Positions 6,513-12,755 of a DNA stretch of 13,735 nt are shown here, piece after piece. The DNA is from DASSLY01 sp035689185. GTDB lineage: Bacteria > Actinomycetota > Actinomycetes > Actinomycetales > Dermatophilaceae. The notes under the pieces were generated by a model. That model was not told the DNA's origin, made no database searches, and saw nothing but the letters and a program-made list of their open reading frames with translations. How positions within the stretch are numbered: position 1 is the first letter of the stretch; every line of letters starts with the position of its first letter. The DNA is taken from positions 1-13,735 of the forward strand of contig DASSLY010000101.1 in the NCBI GenBank assembly GCA_035689185.1, read 5' to 3'. The position numbers and the translations under genes were made by a program.

Positions 6513-6853
6513 CCCACGCCCCAGCACCGCCCCACTGCTGCCCGAAACCGTGTGCTCCGGGCGCCCCGCAACCCGTCCCGTTCCGTTCCGTTCCGGGTAG
6601 CACGCGCACGCCGCGAGCCGGTCGACGCGCGGGTGCCAACATGGCTGCCTCGGCTCCCGGTCAGTCGAGCACGCCGTCTGGCCGACCCGACCCTGCCGGG
6701 CTGCTGCGTCGTGGTCGGCCATTCCGCCGGGGGCACCTGAGCGGTGCTGCTGCGGGTCACCCCGGGTGCAATCCCAACGGTCTCAGCGACCCCGCGCATC
6801 CGGGGTTCGCCGCGGTGCTCCGGGCCGTGCGCGACCTCACCGGCTCGTCCGCC
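6513..6853. other. Divergent intergenic region, no supported gene
   Basis: About 340 bp separate the DUF4177 and Get3-like operons. It contains a GTTCC x3 pentanucleotide run (6580-6594) and a perfect 7-bp inverted repeat ACCCCGG/CCGGGGT (6759-6765 and 6800-6806). A 71-codon frame at 6641-6856 has weak codon bias in its first half and ends in the next promoter. No tRNA or clear RNA structure was recognised. Confidence 0.5.
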
Positions 6854-6859
6854 TAGAGT
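6854..6859 (+). promoter_or_regulatory. -10 element for leaderless Get3-like operon
   Basis: TAGAGT (TANNNT) lies six bases before the ATG at 6866 with no Shine-Dalgarno sequence between, so a leaderless transcript is expected. No TTGACA-like -35 box was seen. Confidence 0.55.
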
Positions 6860-6865
6860 CGGCGC

Positions 6866-7870
6866 ATGCTGCGCAGCCAGTGGGACGGAGTGCGCCTGCA
6901 CGTGGTCACCGGCAAGGGGGGCACCGGCAAGACCACCGTCGCCGCGGCGCTGGCGCTGGCGCTGGCCGACCAGGGCAGGCGAGTGCTGTTGGTCGAGGTG
7001 GAGGGCCGGCAGGGGATCAGCCAGACGTTCGACGTCGCACCGCTGGCCGCGACCGAGGCCCGGATCGCCCACGCGGCCGGCGGGGGGGAGATCTTCGGGC
7101 TCGCCGTGGACGCGAAGACCGCGTTGCTGGAGTACCTGCAGATGTTCTACAAGCTCGGCCGCGCCGGTGGAGCGCTGGAACGGTTCGGGGCCATCGACTT
7201 CGCGACGACCATCGCACCCGGGGTTCGTGACGTGCTGCTGACCGGCAAGGTGTACGAGGCGGTGACCAGGAAGCGCGAGCCGAGCCGGCGCGGCGAACCG
7301 GCGCGACCGGCATACGACGCGGTGGTGCTGGACGCCCCACCGACCGGGCGGGTGGTGCGCTTCCTCAGCGTGAACAACGAGGTCGCCGGCCTGGCCAAGG
7401 TCGGCCCGATCAACAGCCAGGCGGCCTCGATCACCCGGATGCTGCGGTCGCGCTGGACCAAGGTGCACCTGGTCACGTTGCTGGAGGAGATGCCGGTGCA
7501 GGAGACCGTCGACGCGGTCGCCCAGCTGCGCGCCGCCTCACTGCCGATCGGCGCCGTCGTGGTGAACCAGGTGCGCGACCCGCTGCTGTCCGAGCGTCAG
7601 CTCGCCGCGGTCGCGGCCGGCAAGGTCGACCGGGACGGCGTCAAGGGCGACCTGGCCGCGGCGGGAGTGGCCGCGGACGCGGACATGGTCGACGCGCTGG
7701 TGGCGCTGGGCGCCGACCACGCCGTGCGAGTTGACCTCGAGCGAACGGAGGCCGAAGTGGTCGCCGAACTGGGCCTGCCGACCTACCGGCTTCCCTCGAT
7801 CGCCGAGGGCATCGACCCGGGCTCGGTCCGCGAACTCGCCGACGAGCTGGCCGAGCAGGGCGCCGCATGA
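6866..7870 (+). CDS. Get3/ArsA-like ATPase, first subunit (Rv3679-like)
   Basis: The 334-residue protein is a SIMIBI-class P-loop ATPase of the ArsA/Get3 family. The deviant Walker A GKGGTGKTT (16-24) includes the signature lysine Lys17 that reaches across a dimer interface. A switch/Walker B strand AVVLDAPPTGR follows about residue 155. It lacks the long ArsA tandem duplication, and I see no CxxC metal site. Its partner overlaps it by four bases (ATGA, 7867-7870). In M. tuberculosis the pair Rv3679/Rv3680 has been studied as bacterial Get3-like proteins; a role in anion export is only an old annotation, and a membrane-protein targeting or assembly role is inference. The octamer CGGCATAC lies at 7308-7315. 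Confidence 0.92.
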   Translation: MLRSQWDGVRLHVVTGKGGTGKTTVAAALALALADQGRRVLLVEVEGRQGISQTFDVAPLAATEARIAHAAGGGEIFGLAVDAKTALLEYLQMFYKLGRAGGALERFGAIDFATTIAPGVRDVLLTGKVYEAVTRKREPSRRGEPARPAYDAVVLDAPPTGRVVRFLSVNNEVAGLAKVGPINSQAASITRMLRSRWTKVHLVTLLEEMPVQETVDAVAQLRAASLPIGAVVVNQVRDPLLSERQLAAVAAGKVDRDGVKGDLAAAGVAADADMVDALVALGADHAVRVDLERTEAEVVAELGLPTYRLPSIAEGIDPGSVRELADELAEQGAA

Positions 7871-9072
7871 CCGTGGCCAAGCCGGGTCGCCCCCGGAAGC
7901 CACCCCGGCTGTCCCTCGACGCCGTCGCGCTGGACCCCGCGACCAAGATCATCGTCTGCTGCGGCGCTGGCGGTGTCGGCAAGACGACCACCGCGGCGGC
8001 CGTGGCGCTGCGCGCGGCTGAGGCAGGCCGACACGTGGTGGTGCTCACCATCGACCCGGCCCGCCGGCTGGCCCAGTCCATGGGGCTGGACCAGCTGGAC
8101 AACACCCCCCGCGCCGTGCTCGGGATCGACCACACCGCGGGCGGCCACCTGGACGCCATGATGCTGGACATGAAGCGCACCTTCGACGAGGTCGTGCACG
8201 CGCACGCCACCCCGGAGAAGGCCGCGCAGATCCTGGCCAACCCCTTCTACCAGGCCGTCTCCAGCTCGTTCGCCGGGACGCAGGAGTACATGGCGATGGA
8301 GAAGCTCGGCCAGCTCCGGGCGCAGGCCGACCGTCCGCAGTCGGACCGGTCCGGCAACCATTGGGACCTCATCGTCGTGGACACGCCGCCGTCCCGCTCG
8401 GCCCTGGACTTCCTGGACGCGCCGAGCCGGCTGGGCTCGTTCCTCGACGGGCGGTTCATCCGGCTGCTGGCGGCGCCGGCCAAAGCCGGTGGGCGGGCCT
8501 ACGTCAAGGTCCTGTCGGCCGGGGTGACCGCGGTGACGAACACCCTGACCAAGGTCCTCGGCGGCCAGATGCTCACCGACGTGCAGACCTTCGTCGCGGC
8601 GCTCGACACCATGTTCGGCGGCTTCCGGGAGCGCGCCGACCACACCTACGCCCTGCTGAAGGACGAGGGGACGGCATTCCTCGTGGTCGCGGTGCCGGAA
8701 CGGGACGCGTTGCGGGAGGCGTCCTACTTCGTCGACCGACTGGCGCAGGAGTCCATGCCGCTGGCCGGGCTGGTACTCAACCGCGTGTATGCCGGGTCGG
8801 TTCCCGGCTTGTCGGCGGCTCGCGCGGCAGCCGCCGCGGCCGAGCTGGCGGACCCGGATTCCGCCGCGTCGGCGTCGCCGACCGCGCCGGTCACCGCAGG
8901 GCTGCTACAGGTGCAGGCGATGGCGGCCGAGGCCTCGGCCCGGCACCAGGCGATGGCTCGCCGGTTCGCCGCCGGTCACCCCGGCATTGCCACGGCGCAG
9001 GTGCCCGCCGCGGCCCATGACATCCACGACCTGGACGGGCTGCGCCGGATCGGCAGCGCACTGGCGGGGTGA
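7867..9072 (+). CDS. Get3/ArsA-like ATPase, second subunit (Rv3680-like)
   Basis: The 401-residue partner starts at an ATG overlapping the first subunit's stop. A basic, proline-rich N-terminus (5-14) precedes the Walker A GAGGVGKTT (33-41); the usual signature lysine of GKGGxGKT is alanine (Ala34), unlike the first subunit. Further conserved elements are TIDPARRLAQ after the P-loop and VVDTPPSRSALDFL as the switch II/Walker B region. A methionine-containing mid region (MFGGFRERADHTYALL) and an Ala-rich segment near 310-345 follow. The two proteins probably form a heteromeric ATPase, inferred from coupling and the differing P-loops. Convergent with the WhiB gene, with a 51-bp gap and no convincing hairpin. 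The octamer GTATGCCG lies at 8787-8794. Confidence 0.92.
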   Translation: MTVAKPGRPRKPPRLSLDAVALDPATKIIVCCGAGGVGKTTTAAAVALRAAEAGRHVVVLTIDPARRLAQSMGLDQLDNTPRAVLGIDHTAGGHLDAMMLDMKRTFDEVVHAHATPEKAAQILANPFYQAVSSSFAGTQEYMAMEKLGQLRAQADRPQSDRSGNHWDLIVVDTPPSRSALDFLDAPSRLGSFLDGRFIRLLAAPAKAGGRAYVKVLSAGVTAVTNTLTKVLGGQMLTDVQTFVAALDTMFGGFRERADHTYALLKDEGTAFLVVAVPERDALREASYFVDRLAQESMPLAGLVLNRVYAGSVPGLSAARAAAAAAELADPDSAASASPTAPVTAGLLQVQAMAAEASARHQAMARRFAAGHPGIATAQVPAAAHDIHDLDGLRRIGSALAG

Positions 9073-9123
9073 GCCGGCGCCACCGGGTGAGCGGACGACA
9101 TACGAGCCGTCGCGCTCGACAGG

Positions 9124-9462
9124 TCAGGAGGCCTGCTGCTCCCCGGTCTGGCGGAGCCGGTCCTCGACGAACACCTGCCGCCAGGAGCGGATGTCGGGGC
9201 GGCGCTTCAGCAGCGCGCGACGCTCCCGTTCGGTCATGCCGCCCCAGACGCCGAACTCGGTGCGGTTGTCCAGCGCGTCCGCGAGGCATTCGGCGATCAC
9301 CGGGCAGCCGACGCAGACCTGCTTGGCGGTCTGCTGCGCGGCCCCCTGCACGAACAGGGCGTCCGGGTCCTGTCCAGCACAGCGACCCTGCTGCGCCCAG
9401 TCCGCCACCCAGACCGGGCGGTCGACGCTTGGGGCTTCGGTACGGAACGGCGTGACCGTCAT
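9124..9462 (-). CDS. whiB4: WhiB-family iron-sulfur regulator, WhiB4/WblA type
   Basis: The 112-residue protein has the WhiB [4Fe-4S] ligands Cys28, Cys50, Cys53 and Cys59 (C-X21-C-X2-C-X5-C), the turn GVWGG (71-75) and the basic C-terminal tail ERERRALLKRRPD. DPDALFVQGAAQ and ADALDNRTEFGVWGGMTER are close to M. tuberculosis WhiB4, and the position between the Get3-like pair and ponA2 is that of whiB4 and of Streptomyces wblA. These proteins bind the sigma-A region 4 and act as redox or nitric-oxide responsive regulators; WblA controls development and antibiotic production in Streptomyces. The ATG at 9462 has an AGGG ribosome binding site seven bases upstream, so unlike its neighbours it has a leader. 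Which of the two physiological roles applies cannot be told. Confidence 0.94.
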   Translation of the reverse strand: MTVTPFRTEAPSVDRPVWVADWAQQGRCAGQDPDALFVQGAAQQTAKQVCVGCPVIAECLADALDNRTEFGVWGGMTERERRALLKRRPDIRSWRQVFVEDRLRQTGEQQAS

Positions 9463-9469
9463 GCTGGAT

Positions 9470-9473
9470 CCCT
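9470..9473 (-). promoter_or_regulatory. Shine-Dalgarno for whiB4/wblA
   Basis: On the minus strand AGGG stands seven bases before the ATG at 9462 and supports that start. It contrasts with the leaderless arrangement at the other operon heads. Confidence 0.6.
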
Positions 9474-9545
9474 GACACTTTCCTATGGCCGGGCACGCCG
9501 CTGAACCTCGGAGGTCCAGGGGGAGCCTGTTGAACCGACCTCTGC

Positions 9546-9551
9546 AATCTA
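9546..9551 (-). promoter_or_regulatory. Candidate -10 element for whiB4/wblA
   Basis: TAGATT on the minus strand fits TANNNT and would give a leader of roughly 75-80 bases. A second, weaker hexamer CATAGT lies at 9572-9577. Neither has a good -35 box. Confidence 0.33.
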
Positions 9552-9586
9552 GGGAACCCGGCAGGTCCGCAACTATGACCATTGCG

Positions 9587-9617
9587 GGTGGTTTCTTGAC
9601 CACCGAGTGACTAGTCA
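9587..9617. promoter_or_regulatory. Two adjacent dyads, candidate operator between whiB4/wblA and ponA2
   Basis: GGTGGT-N6-ACCACC (9587-9604) is followed three bases later by the perfect 10-bp palindrome TGACTAGTCA (9608-9617). TTGAC/GTCAA arms (9596-9600, 9614-9618) overlap both. The patch is distinctly AT-richer than its surroundings. It lies upstream of the whiB4/wblA -10 candidates. Binding protein unknown. Confidence 0.4.
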
Positions 9618-9799
9618 ATGGGGGTGATCCGAGGGTCGAGTTCGCCCATGGCGCCCCCAAGCCGTGCCTCAAGAGGGGGCTTCGGGGCCTGCTCCAGCGG
9701 CGCCCAACCGAGCGCACGGCTGCGGCGTCCTGCTCATGTGCTCCCCCATCGTGCGACTCCCCCGCCCGCGAGTGCCCCGGGCGGCACCGGCGTGCGGGT

Positions 9800-9805
9800 T
9801 ACTCT
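9800..9805 (+). promoter_or_regulatory. -10 element for leaderless ponA2 transcript
   Basis: TACTCT (TANNNT) lies seven bases before the ATG at 9813. No Shine-Dalgarno sequence is present. It supports ATG 9813 over the in-frame ATG at 9618. Confidence 0.5.
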
Positions 9806-9812
9806 GGACGCC

Positions 9813-12260
9813 ATGCAGGCCCGCGTCACGAACTTCGCCAACGTGCTCAGCCTCCTGGTGGCGCTCGTGGTCACGGCGCTGGTCATGGGCCTGCTCGCCG
9901 CGGGCCTGGTGCTGCCCGCGGTCGGTGCGACCGGGGCGACCGCGCGCAAGGGCGTGGAGATGTTCGAGTCGCTGCCCAGCGAGCTGAGCACCTCCCCGCT
10001 CTCCCAGCAGTCGCGGATCCTGGCCGGCAACACCGTGATCGCCACCCCCTTCGACGAGAACCGGATCCTGGTCCCGCTGTCCCAGGTGGCGCCGATCATG
10101 CGCCAGGCCCAGGTCGCCATCGAGGACGACCGGTTCTACGAGCACGGCGGTGTCGACACCCAGGGCCTGGTCCGGGCGGCCGTGCAGACCATCCAAGGCA
10201 ACAAGCAGGGCGCTTCGACCCTCACCCAGCAGTACGTCAAGCTGACGCTGCAGGAGAACGCGCTGCAGGCCAACGACCAGCAGGAGGCTCAGCGCGTCGT
10301 CGCCCGGGAGGGGATGGCCGGGTACACCCGCAAGCTGCAGGAGCTGCGCTACGCCACCGCCCTCGAGCGGACGATGACCAAGGACCAGATCCTGGAGTCC
10401 TACCTGAACATCGCCTACTACGGTGACCGGGCCTACGGGGTCGAGGCGGCGGCGCGCCACTACTTCAACACCACGGCGGCCAAGCTGAACCTGCCGCAAG
10501 CCGCGCTGCTGGCCGGACTGGTGCAGCTGCCCAGCGAGACGGACCCGGTCAACTACCCCGATCGGGCGCTGAACCGGCGCAACGTGGTGCTGGACCGGAT
10601 GCTTGAGCTGGGCAAGATCACCCCGGAACAGCACGCCAAGGCCCGGGCAGCCAAGCTGGGCCTGAACGTGCAGCCGGGGCAGAGCACCTGCGCGATGTCG
10701 CCCTTCCCGTACTTCTGCAGCTACGTCATCGCCTGGCTGCGGGAGCGTCCCGAGCTGGGCCGGACCATCGCCGAGCGCAACAAGGCGATCTTCCGCGGCG
10801 GCCTGACGGTCCAGACGACGCTGGACCCGAAGATGGTCCGGATGGCCGAGAAGCAGCTGGCCCAGCGGGTTCCGGTGGGCGACAAGTCCAAGGTCGCGGC
10901 GGCCACGGCGATCGTCGAGCCGGGCACCGGCAAGGTGCTGGCGATCGCCCAGACGTCGCAGTACTCGATCAAGAAGAGTCTGGGCAAGACGTCGGTGAAC
11001 TGGGCAGTCGACTACCAGTACGGCGGCTCCAACGGCTTCTCGTTCGGCTCCACCGCCAAGATGTTCGCCATCGCCGCCTGGCTGGCCGACGGGCACCCGG
11101 TCCGGTCCACCGTGTTCGCCAAGACCGCCGGCCCCTCCAACGCCGCCCAGTTCACCGACGCCGACTACACCGCGGACAACTGCAAGATCGGCACCCGCAA
11201 CGGCGCCGCCCCATGGCAGGTGCGCAACGACTCCAGTCGCACCAACGGCACCATGCCCCTCGTCCAGGCGGCAGCGCAGTCGGTGAACACCGCCTTCGCC
11301 GGCATCGTCGCGCGGGAGGGAATCTGCCGGGTCCGCGACCTGATGACCAAGATGGGCCTGCACCAAGCCAGCGGCGAGCCGATCCAGACCTATGCCTCCC
11401 CGGTGACCCTCGGGTCGGACAACACCTCCCCGCTCACCCTGGCCTCGGCCTACGCCACCGCCGCCTCCGGCGGTCGGTACTGCCCGCCGATGCCGGTGCT
11501 GTCGGTGACCACCGCGGACCGCAAGGTCATCCCGTTCCGCAGCGACTGCAAGCAGGTCATCAGCAAGGACGTGGCCGCGGGCGTCACCAGCGTGCTCCGG
11601 CACGTACTGACCGACCCGGGCGCCACGGCATACGGGCTCGGCCTGAACGGCGGCCGGGAGGCGGCCGGGAAGACGGGGACCACCGAGAACCACAACGAGA
11701 CCTGGTTCGCCGGTTACACCCCGCAGCTGGCCAGCGCCGTCTGGGTGGGCTACCCCGACGACGACCGTCGGCAGCTGCGGAACGTGCGGATCGGAGGGCG
11801 CTACTACGGCAACATCTTCGGCGCGACGATCGCCGCTCCGCTGTGGCGCAACATCATGAACGGCGCCTCGGTCGGGCTGCCGATGCAGGACTTCGCCGCC
11901 CCCAGCCCCAGGATGCTCTACGGAGACCAGGTCCCCGTACCGCGGGTGGTGGGGCTTTCCATCGCGACGGCGCGGGAGCGGCTGATCAGTGCCGGGTTCG
12001 AGGTCGCGATCGGCAAGTCCATCGACTCCCGGCTGCCGGCCGGGCTGGTGGCGGGGACCGGAGGCGCCGGGTCGGTGGAGGCCCGCGGCTCGACCATCCT
12101 GCTGCAGCCGTCCAACGGCAACGCCCCGTACGTCCCGCCGCCGCCACAGCCCAAGCCGAAACCGAAGCCCAAGGTCCAGCCGCCCCCGGCCCCCGCTCCG
12201 ACCCCCTCCCCCACGCCTGTCCCCAAGCCGAAGCCGAAGCCGCCGGGCAAGCCTCGGTAG
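9813..12260 (+). CDS. ponA2: Class A penicillin-binding protein with PASTA domain (PonA2 type)
   Basis: This bifunctional peptidoglycan synthase has 815 residues. An N-terminal membrane segment (about 10-35) anchors it. The GT51 glycosyltransferase domain has catalytic Glu104 (EDDRFYEHGG) and GASTLTQQYVK (133-143). The transpeptidase has the active serine in Ser413-Thr-Ala-Lys416, Ser490-Val-Asn492 and the Lys620-Thr-Gly-Thr623 box. One PASTA domain (about 709-766) binds muropeptide or beta-lactam-like ligands in this family. The tail (771-815) is Pro/Lys-rich with KPKPKPK runs, probably wall-associated. Length and domain order match M. tuberculosis PonA2, important in stress and dormancy. 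ATG 9813 puts the start just before the membrane helix and seven bases after a -10 element; the frame extends upstream to 9618 but without family likeness. The stop abuts the opposing yqeY stop. CGGCATAC lies at 11626-11633. Confidence 0.95.
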   Translation: MQARVTNFANVLSLLVALVVTALVMGLLAAGLVLPAVGATGATARKGVEMFESLPSELSTSPLSQQSRILAGNTVIATPFDENRILVPLSQVAPIMRQAQVAIEDDRFYEHGGVDTQGLVRAAVQTIQGNKQGASTLTQQYVKLTLQENALQANDQQEAQRVVAREGMAGYTRKLQELRYATALERTMTKDQILESYLNIAYYGDRAYGVEAAARHYFNTTAAKLNLPQAALLAGLVQLPSETDPVNYPDRALNRRNVVLDRMLELGKITPEQHAKARAAKLGLNVQPGQSTCAMSPFPYFCSYVIAWLRERPELGRTIAERNKAIFRGGLTVQTTLDPKMVRMAEKQLAQRVPVGDKSKVAAATAIVEPGTGKVLAIAQTSQYSIKKSLGKTSVNWAVDYQYGGSNGFSFGSTAKMFAIAAWLADGHPVRSTVFAKTAGPSNAAQFTDADYTADNCKIGTRNGAAPWQVRNDSSRTNGTMPLVQAAAQSVNTAFAGIVAREGICRVRDLMTKMGLHQASGEPIQTYASPVTLGSDNTSPLTLASAYATAASGGRYCPPMPVLSVTTADRKVIPFRSDCKQVISKDVAAGVTSVLRHVLTDPGATAYGLGLNGGREAAGKTGTTENHNETWFAGYTPQLASAVWVGYPDDDRRQLRNVRIGGRYYGNIFGATIAAPLWRNIMNGASVGLPMQDFAAPSPRMLYGDQVPVPRVVGLSIATARERLISAGFEVAIGKSIDSRLPAGLVAGTGGAGSVEARGSTILLQPSNGNAPYVPPPPQPKPKPKPKVQPPPAPAPTPSPTPVPKPKPKPPGKPR

Positions 12261-12716
12261 TCAGCCGGTGAGGGCGCGCCGGACCGCCGCGGCGACGCGT
12301 CCGCCGTCAGCCCGCCCGGCCACGAGCGGCTGGACGGCCTTCATGACCAGGCCGAGCTGCGGCATTCCGGTCGCGCCGGTCGACTGGACGGCCTGGGTCA
12401 CCAGGGCTTCCAGCTCGGCGTCGCCGAGCTGGGCCGGCAGGTACCCCTCCAGCACCGCCAGCTCCGCCAGTTCCTGGGCGGCCAGCTCGGTGCGACCGGC
12501 CCCCTGGTATGCCGCGGCCGCCTCCCGCCGCTTCTTCGCCTCCTTCATGAGCACCTTCACCACCTCGTCGTCGGTCAGCTCGCGGGCCGTCGGGCCGGCG
12601 ACCTCCTCGGTGGTCACTGCGGTCAGGGCCATCCGGATGGTCGAGGACCGCACCCTGTCCCGCTCCCGCATCGCCGCCGTGAGATCCGCGCGCAGGGTGG
12701 CCTTCAACGTGGTCAT
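12261..12716 (-). CDS. GatB/YqeY domain protein
   Basis: The 151-residue protein is a complete stand-alone GatB/YqeY domain. It opens with LKATLRADLTAAMRERD, continues with the charged helix TDDEVVKVLMKEAKKRREAA (about 48-67) and the segment LEGYLPAQLGDAEL (89-102), and ends with the small helical C-domain typical of the family. The fold is shared with the tRNA-binding tail of the GatB amidotransferase subunit, and a link to tRNA or transamidation is often suggested; no activity is established. No signal or membrane segment. Its stop codon directly touches that of ponA2. A GAGACT hexamer seven bases before its ATG may be its -10 element. GTATGCCG lies at 12507-12514. Confidence 0.93.
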   Translation of the reverse strand: MTTLKATLRADLTAAMRERDRVRSSTIRMALTAVTTEEVAGPTARELTDDEVVKVLMKEAKKRREAAAAYQGAGRTELAAQELAELAVLEGYLPAQLGDAELEALVTQAVQSTGATGMPQLGLVMKAVQPLVAGRADGGRVAAAVRRALTG

Positions 12717-12723
12717 GTGCGGC

Positions 12724-12729
12724 AGTCTC
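12724..12729 (-). promoter_or_regulatory. Possible -10 element for GatB/YqeY gene
   Basis: GAGACT on the minus strand lies seven bases before the ATG. As at crp, the A2 and T6 positions fit and the leading T is missing. It would lie in the 39-bp gap shared with the divergent phosphoesterase gene. Confidence 0.28.
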
Positions 12730-12755
12730 GCACCCGGTTTGCAAGGATGGCGCCG

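Noticed and set aside
6479..7468. A 329-codon minus-strand frame antisense to the first Get3-like gene
   Set aside because: Overlaps an ATPase with a perfect P-loop on the other strand and shows no recognisable domain.
9073..9123. Terminator between the convergent second Get3-like gene and whiB4/wblA
   Set aside because: Only stems of about four base pairs could be drawn; no convincing hairpin.
9618..9812. In-frame upstream extension of ponA2 to ATG 9618
   Set aside because: Adds 65 residues of basic low-complexity sequence before the membrane helix, runs through the dyad region's edge and the -10 element, and has no family likeness.
9669..11693. A 674-codon minus-strand open frame antisense to ponA2
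   Set aside because: It mirrors the codon bias of a fully supported penicillin-binding protein, has low-complexity composition without any family motif, and such antisense frames are expected at this GC content.
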